From contig NZ_LT707064.1 in assembly GCF_900156465.1 (NCBI RefSeq), positions 124,001-188,000 of the forward strand: DNA of 64,000 bases, written 5' to 3'. Made by a program: the position numbers and the translations under genes. Under the pieces are notes generated by a model. That model did not search any database and was not told the origin of the DNA. It saw nothing but the letters and a program-made list of their open reading frames with translations. This document shows positions 1 to 11,546 of the stretch, piece after piece. Source of the DNA: Pseudomonas sp. 7SR1 (GTDB taxonomy: Bacteria; Pseudomonadota; Gammaproteobacteria; Pseudomonadales; Pseudomonadaceae). Every line of letters starts with the position of its first letter. Positions within the stretch are counted from its first letter, which is position 1.

Positions 1-108
1 AATGGTGATGGCCGCCCAATCGCCAGCGAACCGTGCCAGCGTGTCGATCCATTGTGGCAAGGGGGTTTCCCCCTGGAACGTGCACGCTTCGTTAAATCCC
101 CTCACCAC
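1..108 (-). CDS. possible 5' part of a gene running off the window edge
   Basis: On the minus strand a frame stays open from a GTG at 108 (a second GTG lies at 105) to the window edge. It reads like protein, with NEACTFQGETPLPQWIDTLA followed by an acidic/aromatic stretch. It begins 40 bases after the stop of the upstream arcD-like gene on the same strand, so it could be its operon partner. No family is recognised, no clear ribosome binding site is seen, and the piece is too short to settle. It could be a chance frame. Confidence 0.3.
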   Translation of the reverse strand, partial: MVRGFNEACTFQGETPLPQWIDTLARFAGDWAAITI

Positions 109-147
109 ACTGACGGTCTCTAACTTGCCAGAAAGGCAACCTTCGCC

Positions 148-1575
148 TCACAACGCCAAAAATCCACTGTACAACCCATACGCCGCCAACCCCGCCCCGG
201 CCATCACGCAGGCGAAAATGCCTTTCTCCACATGGGTGAACAACGGCTGTCCCTGCTCGCGCTTGGCCTGGGCGAACAGGATGACGCCCGGCGCATACAG
301 CAGCGCCGACAGCAGCAGGTACTTCACGCCGCCGGCATACAGCAGCCACACCGCGTAGCACAGCGCAACGCCACCGATGCACAGGTCTTTCATCCGCTGG
401 GCCGAAGCCTGCCCATAGGTTTCGCCCCGGGCGCAAAGCAACACCGCATAGGCTGCCGACCACAGGTACGGCACCAGGATCATCGACGACGCGAGGTAGA
501 TCAGGCTGGTGTAGGTGCCTGCGGAAAACAGGGTGATCAGCAAAAACAACTGGATCATGCCATTGGTCAACCACAGCGCATTGACCGGCGCACGGTTGGC
601 ATTTTCCTTGGTGAGGAACGCCGGCATGGTCTTGTCCCTGGCGGTCGCGTAGAGAATCTCGGCGCACAGCAGCGCCCAGGACAGCAGCGCCCCCAGCAGC
701 GATACCGTCAGGCCCACGCTGATCAGCAGGGCGCCCCAGGGGCCGACCACATGCTCCAGCACGCCGGCCAGGGACGGGTTCTGCAGTTGCGCCAATGCAG
801 GCTGGCTCATGATGCCCAGCGACAGCACGTTCACCAGCACCAGCAGCGCCAGGACCCCGAGGAAACCGATCACGGTGGCGCGGCCGACGTCCGCACGTTT
901 TTCCGCTCGTGCCGAATAGACGCTGGCGCCTTCGATGCCGATGAACACGAATACCGTGACCAGCATCATGTGGCGCACCTGGTCCATCACGCTGCCCAGG
1001 TCCGGGTTCATCGTGCCCCAGATATCCCGGGTAAACACCTCGGCCTCGAACGCCACGGCGGCGATGACGATGAACACCAGCAGCGGCACGACCTTGGCGA
1101 CAGTGGTCACCAGGTTGATGAACGCCGCCTCCTTGATGCCGCGCAATACCAGAAAGTGCACCGCCCACAGCAGCAGCGATGCGCAGGCGATGGCCACAGG
1201 GGTATTGCCCTGGCCGAACACCGGATAAAAATACCCCAGGGTGCTGAACAGCAGGACGAAATAACCGACGTTGCCCATCCACGCACTGATCCAGTAGCCC
1301 CAGGCCGAAGAGAAACCCATGTAGTCGCCGAAACCGGCCTTGGCGTAGGCGTAGACCCCCGAATCCAGGCCAGGTTTGCGGTTGGCCAGGGTCTGGAAGA
1401 CGAAAGCCAGGGTCAGCATGCCGACGGCGGTGATGGTCCAGCCGATCAGTACCGCGCCGACGTCGGCCCGGGCGGCCATGTTTTGCGGCAGGGAAAATAT
1501 CCCGCCGCCGATCATCGACCCCACCACCAGCGCGATCAGCGCACCGAGTCGTAACTTTTCAATCGGCTGAGGCAT
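148..1575 (-). CDS. ArcD-like arginine/ornithine antiporter, second copy
   Basis: Inner-membrane APC-superfamily amino acid antiporter of 475 residues with about 12-13 hydrophobic segments. The N-terminus has the family signature [17 protein letters not shown]. It aligns along its whole length with the arcD product encoded divergently 400 bases away, which is also 475 residues. The first 130 residues are nearly identical, and differences accumulate towards the C-terminus. The start at 1575 (MPQPIEKLRLG) matches the ArcD start exactly and follows AGAGAAAA. An ATG at 1590 would add five residues but has no ribosome binding site. Arginine/ornithine exchange is inferred from the similarity; a shift in substrate (for example another basic amino acid or agmatine) is possible. 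Confidence 0.85.
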   Translation of the reverse strand: MPQPIEKLRLGALIALVVGSMIGGGIFSLPQNMAARADVGAVLIGWTITAVGMLTLAFVFQTLANRKPGLDSGVYAYAKAGFGDYMGFSSAWGYWISAWMGNVGYFVLLFSTLGYFYPVFGQGNTPVAIACASLLLWAVHFLVLRGIKEAAFINLVTTVAKVVPLLVFIVIAAVAFEAEVFTRDIWGTMNPDLGSVMDQVRHMMLVTVFVFIGIEGASVYSARAEKRADVGRATVIGFLGVLALLVLVNVLSLGIMSQPALAQLQNPSLAGVLEHVVGPWGALLISVGLTVSLLGALLSWALLCAEILYATARDKTMPAFLTKENANRAPVNALWLTNGMIQLFLLITLFSAGTYTSLIYLASSMILVPYLWSAAYAVLLCARGETYGQASAQRMKDLCIGGVALCYAVWLLYAGGVKYLLLSALLYAPGVILFAQAKREQGQPLFTHVEKGIFACVMAGAGLAAYGLYSGFLAL

Positions 1576-1971
1576 TTTTCTCTGACCCATTAAGTAGATA
1601 AATGCGACATAACGTTCTTGAATAACGTCACCCGCAAAAAGTCCAAGGGACTCATTACCCCAGTATGTTCAGGACAACAATAAAGAAAGGCCAGGACAGC
1701 CGATTATTTTTGTCATGAAGGCAGGGTTCAAAATAGTTGCGATCCAAAAAAAATCAACTAGCGTGAATTGTCCCGCCAGGAAAATACGTCCCTTTCAAAC
1801 CCATCCAAAGCTTCTAGAACGGGCCTTGCACGAACATTCACGGGCATCAGGCAAAACACTTAACCCCTTCATTAACAATGGAATGTTGTCATGCACTGAT
1901 CCAGATCAGGTATTCAACTTCCAAATCGACTTAGCCTGTTGACTCTCTTCTCCTGCATTGGAGTCTTACAA
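1576..1971. other. divergent intergenic region between the two arcD-type genes
   Basis: This is 396 bases of comparatively AT-rich DNA with no convincing gene. It must carry the promoters of both divergent antiporter genes. The arcD-proximal end holds an Anr-like half-site pair (1896-1909). A similar clear site near the other gene was not found, so the two copies may be regulated differently. Confidence 0.6.
1896..1909 (+). promoter_or_regulatory. Anr/FNR-type box upstream of arcDABC
   Basis: CTGAT-CCAG-ATCAG is an inverted repeat with the TTGAT-N4-ATCAA spacing of Anr/FNR boxes, with one mismatch in each arm. It is centred about 69 bases before the arcD start. A class II site at -41.5 would put transcription start near 1944. 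Anaerobic induction of arcDABC by Anr is established in P. aeruginosa; here it is inferred. Confidence 0.6.
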
Positions 1972-3399
1972 ATGTCTAACACTCCTGGAAAACTTCGATT
2001 GGGTGCATTGGTTGCACTGGTTGTCGGCTCCATGATCGGTGGCGGGATCTTTTCCCTGCCGCAGAACATGGCCGCCAGCGCCGATGTCGGAGCGGTACTG
2101 ATCGGTTGGGCCATCACCGCCGTCGGCATGCTGACCCTGGCCTTCGTCTTCCAGACCCTGGCCAACCGCAAACCCGACCTGGACGGCGGCGTGTATGCCT
2201 ACGCCAAGGCCGGTTTCGGCGACTACATGGGCTTCTCCTCGGCCTGGGGCTACTGGATCAGCGCCTGGTTGGGCAACGTCGGTTATTTCGTCCTGCTGTT
2301 CAGTACCCTGGGCTACTTCTTCCCGATTTTCGGCGAGGGCAACACCGTGGCGGCGGTGATCGGTGCCTCGGTGCTGTTGTGGGCGGTGCATTGGCTGGTG
2401 CTGCGCGGCATCAAGGAGGCGGCATTCATCAACCTGGTGACCACCGTCGCCAAGGTCGTGCCGCTGTTGCTGTTCGTGCTGATCGCACTGTTCGCCTTCA
2501 AGCTCGAGATCTTCACCCGGGACATCTGGGGCACGATGAACCCCGACCTGGGCAGCGTGATGAACCAGGTGCGCAACATGATGCTGGTCACCGTGTGGGT
2601 GTTCATCGGCATCGAGGGGGCGAGCATCTTTTCCGCCCGCGCCGAGAAACGCACCGACGTGGGCAAGGCCACCGTGATCGGCTTCATCACCGTGCTGCTG
2701 TTCCTGGTGCTGGTGAACGTATTGTCCCTGGGCATCATGACCCAGCCGGAACTGGCCAAGCTGCAGAATCCATCCATGGCCGCGGTGCTGGAGCACGTGG
2801 TGGGCCACTGGGGTGCGGTGCTCATCAGCGTCGGCCTGATCATCTCGCTGCTGGGCGCCCTCTTGTCCTGGGTGCTGCTGTGCGCCGAGATCATGTTCGC
2901 CGCCGCCAAGGACCACACGATGCCGGAGTTCCTGCGCCGCGAGAACGCCAACCACGTACCGGCCAACGCCCTGTGGCTGACCAACGCGATGGTCCAGCTG
3001 TTCTTGATCATCACCCTGTTCTCGGCCAGCACCTACCTGTCCCTGATCTACCTCGCCACCTCGATGATCCTGGTGCCGTACCTGTGGTCGGCGGCCTACG
3101 CGCTGCTGCTGGCGGTGCGTGGCGAGACCTACGAGGGCTTCGCGGCCGAGCGGCGCAAGGACCTGGCCATCGGCGCCATCGCCCTGGTCTACGCCGTCTG
3201 GCTGCTGTATGCCGGCGGGATCAAGTACCTGCTGCTGTCCGCCCTGCTCTACGCCCCCGGCGCGATCCTGTTCGCCAAGGCCAAGCGCGAGCTGGGCAAA
3301 CCGGTTTTCACCTCTGTCGAGAAGCTGATTTTCGCCGCAGTGGTCGCAGGCGCCCTGGTGGCGGCCTATGGACTCTACGACGGCTTCCTGACCCTGTAG
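1972..3399 (+). CDS. arcD: arginine/ornithine antiporter ArcD
   Basis: Inner-membrane antiporter of the APC superfamily that imports arginine in exchange for ornithine, feeding the arginine deiminase pathway with no net cost. The 475 residues contain about 12-13 hydrophobic helices and the N-terminal signature [17 protein letters not shown]. The start at 1972 ([11 protein letters not shown]) is preceded by GGAG at 1960-1963; an in-frame start at 1939 has poorer support. arcA follows after 26 bases in the classical order arcD-arcA-arcB-arcC, so transcription is probably joint from the Anr-type promoter. A divergent paralogue lies upstream. Confidence 0.95.
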   Translation: MSNTPGKLRLGALVALVVGSMIGGGIFSLPQNMAASADVGAVLIGWAITAVGMLTLAFVFQTLANRKPDLDGGVYAYAKAGFGDYMGFSSAWGYWISAWLGNVGYFVLLFSTLGYFFPIFGEGNTVAAVIGASVLLWAVHWLVLRGIKEAAFINLVTTVAKVVPLLLFVLIALFAFKLEIFTRDIWGTMNPDLGSVMNQVRNMMLVTVWVFIGIEGASIFSARAEKRTDVGKATVIGFITVLLFLVLVNVLSLGIMTQPELAKLQNPSMAAVLEHVVGHWGAVLISVGLIISLLGALLSWVLLCAEIMFAAAKDHTMPEFLRRENANHVPANALWLTNAMVQLFLIITLFSASTYLSLIYLATSMILVPYLWSAAYALLLAVRGETYEGFAAERRKDLAIGAIALVYAVWLLYAGGIKYLLLSALLYAPGAILFAKAKRELGKPVFTSVEKLIFAAVVAGALVAAYGLYDGFLTL

Positions 3400-3425
3400 C
3401 CGACTGTTCAACTGGAGGATGTGTA

Positions 3426-4682
3426 ATGACCACGGAAAAAGTGAAGTACGGCGTTCATTCCGAAGCCGGCAAACTGCGTAAAGTCATGGTGTGCTCCCCA
3501 GGCCTGGCTCATCAGCGCTTGACCCCGAACAACTGCGACGAACTGCTGTTCGACGATGTGATCTGGGTCAACCAGGCCAAGCGCGACCATTTCGATTTCG
3601 TCACCAAGATGCGCGAGCGCGGCATCGATGTGCTGGAGATGCACAACCTGCTGACCGACATCGTCGCCATGCCCGACGCCCTGGACTGGATCCTGCAGCG
3701 CAAGATCACCGCCAACTCGGTGGGCCTGGGCCTGGTGAATGAAGTCGGTTCGTGGCTGCGCAGCCTGGAACCGCGCAAGATCGCCGAATTCCTGATCGGC
3801 GGCGTCTCGGCCGACGACTTGCCGGACAGCTTCGGTGGCAAGACCATCCAGATGTTCCGCGATTTTCTCGGCCACTCCAGCTTCATCCTGCCGCCGCTGC
3901 CCAACACCCAGTTCACCCGCGACACCACCTGCTGGATCTACGGCGGCGTGACCCTGAACCCGATGTACTGGCCGGCGCGTCGCCAGGAGACCCTGCTGAC
4001 CACCGCCATCTACAAGTTCCACCCCGAGTTCACCCACGCCGACTTCCAGATCTGGTACGGCGACCCGGACCAGGACCATGGCAACGCCACCCTCGAAGGC
4101 GGTGACGTGATGCCCATCGGCAATGGCGTGGTGCTGATCGGCATGGGCGAGCGCTCGTCCCGCCAGGCCATCGGCCAACTGGCGCTGAACCTGTTCAAGC
4201 ACAAGGCCGTGGAACGGGTGATCGTCGCCGGCCTGCCCAAGTCCCGTGCCGCCATGCACCTGGACACCGTGTTCAGTTTCTGCGACCGCGACCTGGTGAC
4301 CATCTTCCCGGAAGTCGTCGGCCAGATCGTCGCCTTCTCCCTGCGGCCCGACGAGAGCAAGCCCGGCGGCATCGACGTGCGCCGCGAGGAAGGCAGCTTC
4401 CTCGACACCGTGGCCGCCGCCCTCAAGCTGCCGGCGCTGCGGGTGGTGGAAACCGGTGGCAACAGCTTCGCCGCCGAGCGCGAGCAATGGGACGACGGCA
4501 ACAACGTGGTGGCCGTGGAGCCCGGCGTGGTGATCGGCTATGACCGCAACACCTACACCAACACGCTGCTGCGCAAGGCCGGCGTGGAAGTGATCACCAT
4601 CAGCGCCAGCGAACTGGGCCGCGGCCGCGGCGGCGGCCACTGCATGACCTGCCCGATCATCCGCGACCCCATCGACTACTGA
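3426..4682 (+). CDS. arcA: arginine deiminase
   Basis: Cytoplasmic enzyme hydrolysing arginine to citrulline and ammonia, first step of the arginine deiminase pathway. The 418 residues match the P. aeruginosa enzyme in length. The C-terminus [18 protein letters not shown] carries the catalytic cysteine at residue 406 in the GGGHCM context, and the N-terminal part has the guanidino-modifying-enzyme fold sequences ([11 protein letters not shown]). The start at 3426 follows GGAGG at 3414-3418. The larger open frame reaching back to 2106 is simply the frame behind arcD and is not the gene. Confidence 0.97.
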   Translation: MTTEKVKYGVHSEAGKLRKVMVCSPGLAHQRLTPNNCDELLFDDVIWVNQAKRDHFDFVTKMRERGIDVLEMHNLLTDIVAMPDALDWILQRKITANSVGLGLVNEVGSWLRSLEPRKIAEFLIGGVSADDLPDSFGGKTIQMFRDFLGHSSFILPPLPNTQFTRDTTCWIYGGVTLNPMYWPARRQETLLTTAIYKFHPEFTHADFQIWYGDPDQDHGNATLEGGDVMPIGNGVVLIGMGERSSRQAIGQLALNLFKHKAVERVIVAGLPKSRAAMHLDTVFSFCDRDLVTIFPEVVGQIVAFSLRPDESKPGGIDVRREEGSFLDTVAAALKLPALRVVETGGNSFAAEREQWDDGNNVVAVEPGVVIGYDRNTYTNTLLRKAGVEVITISASELGRGRGGGHCMTCPIIRDPIDY

Positions 4683-4749
4683 CCTTCGAGCCTGGGCGGC
4701 ATCGACCCGATCCCGCCCAGGGGATAACCGAAACCCAAGGAGATCCATC

Positions 4750-5760
4750 ATGGCTTTCAACATGCGCAACCGCAGCCTGCTGAGTTTGATGCACCACACC
4801 AACCGCGAGCTGCATTACCTGCTGGACCTGTCCCGCGACCTCAAACGCGCCAAGTACACCGGCACCGAACAACCGCACCTCAAGGGCAAGAACATCGCGT
4901 TGATCTTCGAAAAGACCTCGACCCGCACCCGCTGCGCCTTCGAAGTCGCAGCCCATGACCAGGGCGCCCACGTCACCTACATCGACCCGGTGTCGTCGCA
5001 GATCGGTCACAAGGAAAGCATGAAGGACACCGCCCGCGTCCTGGGGCGGATGTTCGACGCCATCGAGTACCGCGGCTTCGAACAAGAGATCGTCGAGGAA
5101 CTGGCCAAGTTCGCCGGCGTGCCGGTGTTCAACGGCCTGACCGCCGAATTCCACCCCACCCAGATGATCGCCGACACCCTGACCATGCGCGAGCACAGCG
5201 ACAAGCCGCTGCATGACATCAGCTACGCCTACCTGGGCGACGCACGCTACAACATGGGCAATTCGCTGCTGATGATCGGCGCCAAACTGGGCATGGACGT
5301 GCGCATCGGCGCACCGAAAGCCTTGTGGCCGCACCAGGACTTCATCGACCAGTGCCAGGCCTTCGCCGCCGAAAGTGGCGCACGCATCACCATCACCGAG
5401 GATCCGAAAGAAGCGGTCAAGGGCGTGGACTTCATCCACACCGACATCTGGGTCTCCATGGGCGAGCCGGTGGAAGCCTGGGACGAGCGCATCGAGCAGT
5501 TGCTGCCCTACCAGGTCAACGCCCAGATGATGAAAGCCTCGGGCAATCCCCGGGTGAAATTCATGCACTGCCTGCCCGCGTTCCACAACAGCGAGACCAA
5601 GGTCGGCAAGGACATCGCCGGCCGCTACCCGCACCTGGCCAACGGCGTGGAAGTGACCGAGGACGTCTTCGAGTCCCCGGCCAACATCGCCTTCGAGCAG
5701 GCGGAAAACCGCATGCACACCATCAAGGCGATCCTGGTGTCGGCATTGGCGGATATCTGA
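4750..5760 (+). CDS. arcB: catabolic ornithine carbamoyltransferase
   Basis: Converts citrulline and phosphate to ornithine and carbamoyl phosphate, second step of the deiminase pathway. The 336 residues equal the length of the catabolic P. aeruginosa enzyme. The carbamoyl-phosphate binding motif STRTR is at residues 57-61, and the ornithine-side HCLP motif lies in [16 protein letters not shown] precedes the ATG. It is separated from arcA by 67 bases and belongs to the arc operon, which supports the catabolic role over the anabolic ArgF role. Confidence 0.96.
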   Translation: MAFNMRNRSLLSLMHHTNRELHYLLDLSRDLKRAKYTGTEQPHLKGKNIALIFEKTSTRTRCAFEVAAHDQGAHVTYIDPVSSQIGHKESMKDTARVLGRMFDAIEYRGFEQEIVEELAKFAGVPVFNGLTAEFHPTQMIADTLTMREHSDKPLHDISYAYLGDARYNMGNSLLMIGAKLGMDVRIGAPKALWPHQDFIDQCQAFAAESGARITITEDPKEAVKGVDFIHTDIWVSMGEPVEAWDERIEQLLPYQVNAQMMKASGNPRVKFMHCLPAFHNSETKVGKDIAGRYPHLANGVEVTEDVFESPANIAFEQAENRMHTIKAILVSALADI

Positions 5761-5778
5761 ATGCCCGACGCGAATCAC

Positions 5779-5802
5779 TGTGGGAGCAAGCTCGCTCCCA
5801 CA
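5779..5802. repeat. single REP palindrome (TGTGGGAGC family)
   Basis: TGTGGGAGCAAGCTCGCTCCCACA hairpin element between arcB and arcC, typical of dispersed Pseudomonas REP elements. In this position it may stabilise upstream mRNA ends inside the arc operon. Confidence 0.8.
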
Positions 5803-5842
5803 GGGGCTACGTTGTTCATCACATTTTTAGAAGGACAGCATC

Positions 5843-6772
5843 ATGCGCATCGTCGTTGCCCTGGGCGGTAACGCCCTCCTGCGTCGGGGTGAGCCCATGA
5901 CCGCAGACAACCAACGCAGCAACATCCGCACCGCGACCGAGCAGATCGCCAAGATCCATGCCGGCAACCAGCTGGTCATCGCCCACGGCAACGGCCCGCA
6001 GGTCGGCCTGCTGTCATTGCAGGCGGCGGCCTACACCTCGGTCACACCCTATCCGCTGGACGTGCTGGGGGCCGAAACCGAGGGCATGATCGGCTACATC
6101 ATCGAACAGGAACTGGGCAACCTGCTGGACTTCGAAGTGCCGTTCGCCACGTTGCTGACCCAGGTGGAGGTGGACGCCGGCGACCCGGCCTTCCAGCACC
6201 CCACCAAGCCCATCGGCCCGGTCTACGACAAGACCGAAGCCGAAAGACTCGCCGCCGAGAAAGGCTGGGCCATCGCCCCGGACGGCGACAAGTACCGCCG
6301 GGTGGTGGCCAGCCCACGACCCAAGCGCATCTTTGAAATCCGTCCGATCAAGTGGCTGCTGGAAAAAGGCAGCATCGTGATCTGCGCCGGTGGCGGCGGC
6401 ATCCCGACGATGTACGACGCCCACGGCAAGCTGCAGGGCGTCGAAGCGGTGATCGACAAGGACCTGTGTTCGGCGCTGCTGGCCCAACAGCTGGAAAGCG
6501 ACCTGCTGGTGATCGCCACCGACGTCAACGCCGCGTTCATCGACTACGGCAAGCCAACCCAGAAAGCCATCGCCCAGGCCCACCCGGACGAAATGGACAG
6601 GCTCGGCTTCGCCGCCGGCTCCATGGGGCCCAAGGTCCAGGCAGCCTGCGAATTTGCCCGCAACACCGGCAAGGTCGCGGTGATCGGCGCACTGGCGGAC
6701 ATCGATGCCATCGTCCAGGGCACTGCGGGCACGCGTATCAGCACGGCCACTGTCGGCATTACTTATCGATAA
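5843..6772 (+). CDS. arcC: carbamate kinase
   Basis: Transfers phosphate from carbamoyl phosphate to ADP, giving ATP, ammonia and CO2; this is the energy-yielding last step of the arginine deiminase pathway. The 309 residues show the amino-acid-kinase fold: [19 protein letters not shown] at the N-terminus, AHGNGPQVG near residue 50, CAGGGGIP and [10 protein letters not shown] in the second half. AGAAGGACAG precedes the ATG. It lies 82 bases after arcB, with a REP hairpin between them. Confidence 0.96.
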   Translation: MRIVVALGGNALLRRGEPMTADNQRSNIRTATEQIAKIHAGNQLVIAHGNGPQVGLLSLQAAAYTSVTPYPLDVLGAETEGMIGYIIEQELGNLLDFEVPFATLLTQVEVDAGDPAFQHPTKPIGPVYDKTEAERLAAEKGWAIAPDGDKYRRVVASPRPKRIFEIRPIKWLLEKGSIVICAGGGGIPTMYDAHGKLQGVEAVIDKDLCSALLAQQLESDLLVIATDVNAAFIDYGKPTQKAIAQAHPDEMDRLGFAAGSMGPKVQAACEFARNTGKVAVIGALADIDAIVQGTAGTRISTATVGITYR

Positions 6773-6836
6773 CGGGAAACTTGCGGGGCAGATCCGAGGT
6801 CTGCCCTACTCCCACGCCTTCGAAGGAGAGACGCTT

Positions 6837-7196
6837 ATGGCCATGTTCCAGCCCGGTCACCTGCATATGGAGCGCCATGCGCTGAACAAGGACGACTTCA
6901 GCTACAACCTCTGCATCGATTACGAAATTGCCCAGGACCCCAAGGAGGGCCGGGGCATGTCGTTTCGATTGCACGGCACGGTGGAAGACAAGAGCGTGGA
7001 CGAGACGTTTTTTCTGGCCAGGGACCAGGCCTTCGACTTCGCCCGCCATGCCACGCGCATCGCGCAGAAATATGGCCTGCCCAAGCAGGCGAGCATTGGC
7101 TCGATGCACAAGTACTACGACGAAATGTTCGACGATGTGCGCAAGCAGTTGGACATCAAGCCGGGCGAGCCCATGAAGCCAGAACACTTGGCATAA
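6837..7196 (+). CDS. DUF5064-type small conserved protein
   Basis: A 119-residue soluble protein (MAMFQPGHLHMERHALNKDD...) with no signal peptide or membrane segment. It resembles the Pseudomonas-restricted DUF5064 family by overall length and sequence style; function unknown. GAAGGAGAG at 6821-6829 supports the start at 6837, and an in-frame start at 6705 would overlap arcC without a binding site. It begins 64 bases after arcC on the same strand, so it may be cotranscribed with the arc genes. Confidence 0.8.
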   Translation: MAMFQPGHLHMERHALNKDDFSYNLCIDYEIAQDPKEGRGMSFRLHGTVEDKSVDETFFLARDQAFDFARHATRIAQKYGLPKQASIGSMHKYYDEMFDDVRKQLDIKPGEPMKPEHLA

Positions 7197-7220
7197 CCCG
7201 GTCAAAAGCCCTCCCCCAAT

Positions 7221-7318
7221 CCCCTGTGGGAGCGAGCTTGCTCGCGATAGCGGTTGATCGGTCGAGACACAGAGTGACTGACCCACCTTGATCGCGAGCA
7301 AGCTCGCTTCCACAGGGG
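7221..7318. repeat. REPIN: two inverted REP elements
   Basis: CCCCTGTGGGAGCGAGC... at the left and its inverted partner ...GCTCGCTTCCACAGGGG at the right flank a divergent 30-base spacer. This is the REP doublet (REPIN) arrangement spread by RAYT transposases. No RAYT gene is in the window. Confidence 0.85.
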
Positions 7319-7432
7319 CTATCAGTGCCCTGAATATCGGGTTAAACACACCCGCTGCCTGACTGGCAACCCGCCACGGCTGACCTATGCTGAAAACAGT
7401 ACCCCCGGGGTATTCGTTCAGAGGTCACCGCC

Positions 7433-7609
7433 ATGAACATCAGAACCAAAAGGCGCCTCGCCGTTTTCGTGACCTGCGCCGCCACGCTTGCGCTGTATGG
7501 AACGGCGGCTTATCGGGTCGAACAGGCCAGGCAGCAGCCCCGCGAATACGCCAGCTGCAACCTGGAGCGCTGCATTCCCCACAACGCGACTCTGAACGCC
7601 CTGCGCTGA
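7433..7609 (+). CDS. 58-residue single-pass membrane peptide
   Basis: ATG at 7433 opens a 58-codon frame: basic start MNIRTKRRL, one hydrophobic segment (residues 9-26), then a short periplasmic tail with two cysteines (SCNLERCIP) ending at a TGA at 7607-7609. Codon use is coding-like. Upstream are a TATGCT hexamer near 7386 and the near-palindrome TACCCC-C-GGGGTA (7400-7412). Function unknown. The gene is convergent with pobR, whose stop is 8 bases away. The two cysteines could form a disulfide. Confidence 0.6.
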   Translation: MNIRTKRRLAVFVTCAATLALYGTAAYRVEQARQQPREYASCNLERCIPHNATLNALR

Positions 7610-7616
7610 AGCGGAC

Positions 7617-9863
<2,247 letters not shown>

Positions 9864-9880
9864 CCGGCTACCGACTTAAA

Positions 9881-9927
9881 CTGCGGGCTTCGTTCCATTC
9901 GCCAGGGCATTCGTGTGAAGCCCGCAG
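9881..9927. other. 11-bp perfect inverted repeat after pobA
   Basis: CTGCGGGCTTC at 9881-9891 is exactly complementary to GAAGCCCGCAG at 9917-9927, with a 25-base loop. It follows the pobA stop but has no T-run, so it is not a textbook terminator, and its right arm lies just before the likely start of the next gene. It may act as an mRNA 3' structure or a control of the downstream start. Confidence 0.5.
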
Positions 9928-9935
9928 GTTCTACC

Positions 9936-11453
9936 GTGACTCAGCTCAACATGCCTCAAGCTCCCAAGCCCGCCATTCGCAGCGTACTGGTGGCGCTGAT
10001 GCTGGCGATTTTCCTGGGCGCCCTGGACCAGACCATCGTCGCCGTCTCGATGCCGGCTATTTCCGCACAGTTCAAGGACCTCAGCCTGCTGGCCTGGGTG
10101 ATCTCCGGCTACATGGTGGCCATGACCGTGGCGGTGCCGATCTACGGCAAGCTCGGCGACCTTTATGGGCGGCGGCCACTGATGCTGTTCGGCATGGGCC
10201 TGTTCACCCTGGCCTCGCTGTTCTGCGGCCTGGCCCAAAGCATGGAACAGCTGGTGCTGGCGCGGATTGTCCAGGGCATCGGTGCCGGTGGGATGATTTC
10301 CGTGAGCCAGGCGATCATCGGCGACATCGTGCCGCCCCGGGAGCGGGGTCGCTACCAGGGCTATTTCAGCAGCATGTATGCGGTGGCCAGCGTGGCCGGG
10401 CCGGTGCTGGGCGGCTACATGACCGAATACCTGTCATGGCGCTGGGTGTTCTGGATCAACCTGCCCCTGGGCCTGGCGGCCTGGTGGGTGGCCCGGCGGA
10501 CGCTGGTCGGGCTGCCGGTGCCGAAACGCATTCCCATCATCGATTACCTGGGCACCGTGCTGCTGGTCATCGGCCTGACCGCATTGCTGCTGGGCATTAC
10601 TCAGATCGGCCAGGGCCACGCCTGGCACAGCCGCGATGTGCTGGGGCTGCTGGGATGCGCGGTGGTGGCCCTGGCGATGTTCGTCTGGCACGAAAACCGG
10701 GCGCGGGAACCCTTGCTGCCCATGCACCTGTTCCTCAACCGCAGCGCGGTGCTGTGCTGGTGCACGGTGTTTTTCACCAGCTTCCAGGCGATTTCCCTGA
10801 CCGTGCTGGTACCGTTGCGCTTTCAGAGCGTCACCGGCGCGGGTGCCGACAGTGCGGCGTTGCACCTGTTGCCCTTGGCGATGGGACTGCCCATAGGCGC
10901 CTATTTCGCCGGGCGCCGGACTTCGGTCACGGGGCGCTACAAACCGATGATCCTCAGCGGTGCCCTGCTCTTTCCGTTCGCCATCCTCGGCATGGCCCTC
11001 ACCCCGCCCGATGCGTTCTGGCTCAGCAGCCTGTTCATGCTGCTCAGCGGCATCGCCTCCGGCATGCAGTTCCCGACCTCATTGGTGGGTTCGCAGAACT
11101 CCGTGCAACAGGCGGACATCGGCGTGGCCACCAGCACCACCAACCTGTTCCGCTCCCTCGGCGCAGCGGTGGGCGTGGCGTTGATGTCGGCGCTGTTGCT
11201 GGCCTTGCTGAAGGATTCCAGCCTGGCCCAGCTCGCCAGCGCATCACCGATGGGCGAAGGACATTCCGGCAATGTCTTGCTGGACGGCCTGAACGCCGCC
11301 CCGGGCCAGGCGCAGCAGGCCCTGCGCCAGGGTTTGCAGGGGACGTTCAGGAATCTGCTGCTGATCAGCGCGGCGGTGTCGTTGCTCGGGCTGGCAGCGG
11401 CAGTGGCGATGCCCAACCGATTGCTGCGCGGCCGGGACGAGAAGGTTCGCTAG
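9936..11453 (+). CDS. MFS drug/proton antiporter, DHA2 (EmrB/QacA-type) family
   Basis: Inner-membrane exporter of about 505 residues with 14 predicted helices. The signature LDQTIVAVSMPAI sits in helix 1, and the motif A region reads GKLGDLYGRRP. PPRERGRYQGYF and motif C in GPVLGGYMTEYLSWRWVFWIN are diagnostic of DHA2 pumps. The start is uncertain: GTG 9936, GTG 9915 and ATG 9951 are all in frame, and I prefer 9936, which follows a weak CAGG. Substrate unknown. It lies downstream of pobA on the same strand, 72 bases away, so a link to aromatic compounds is conceivable but unproven. Confidence 0.88.
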   Translation: MTQLNMPQAPKPAIRSVLVALMLAIFLGALDQTIVAVSMPAISAQFKDLSLLAWVISGYMVAMTVAVPIYGKLGDLYGRRPLMLFGMGLFTLASLFCGLAQSMEQLVLARIVQGIGAGGMISVSQAIIGDIVPPRERGRYQGYFSSMYAVASVAGPVLGGYMTEYLSWRWVFWINLPLGLAAWWVARRTLVGLPVPKRIPIIDYLGTVLLVIGLTALLLGITQIGQGHAWHSRDVLGLLGCAVVALAMFVWHENRAREPLLPMHLFLNRSAVLCWCTVFFTSFQAISLTVLVPLRFQSVTGAGADSAALHLLPLAMGLPIGAYFAGRRTSVTGRYKPMILSGALLFPFAILGMALTPPDAFWLSSLFMLLSGIASGMQFPTSLVGSQNSVQQADIGVATSTTNLFRSLGAAVGVALMSALLLALLKDSSLAQLASASPMGEGHSGNVLLDGLNAAPGQAQQALRQGLQGTFRNLLLISAAVSLLGLAAAVAMPNRLLRGRDEKVR

Positions 11454-11480
11454 GCACCATCTCGTCGCCAAGCACAAACC

Positions 11481-11510
11481 TGTGGCGAGGAGATTTATCA
11501 CCTCGCCACA
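11481..11510. repeat. short palindromic repeat (TGTGGCGAGG family)
   Basis: TGTGGCGAGG-AGATTTATCA-CCTCGCCACA: 10-base arms, 10-base loop, between two convergent MFS genes. Same family as the copies at 35376, 39322, 45435 and 48331. May terminate transcription in both directions. Confidence 0.75.
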
Positions 11511-11546
11511 GAATCCGGCTCATCATCGGAGCTGAGTCCGGTGCCA

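Noticed and set aside
2106..4682. An 858-residue plus-strand open frame through arcD and arcA
   Set aside because: Only its last 418 codons are arcA; the front is an out-of-frame reading of arcD kept open by high GC.
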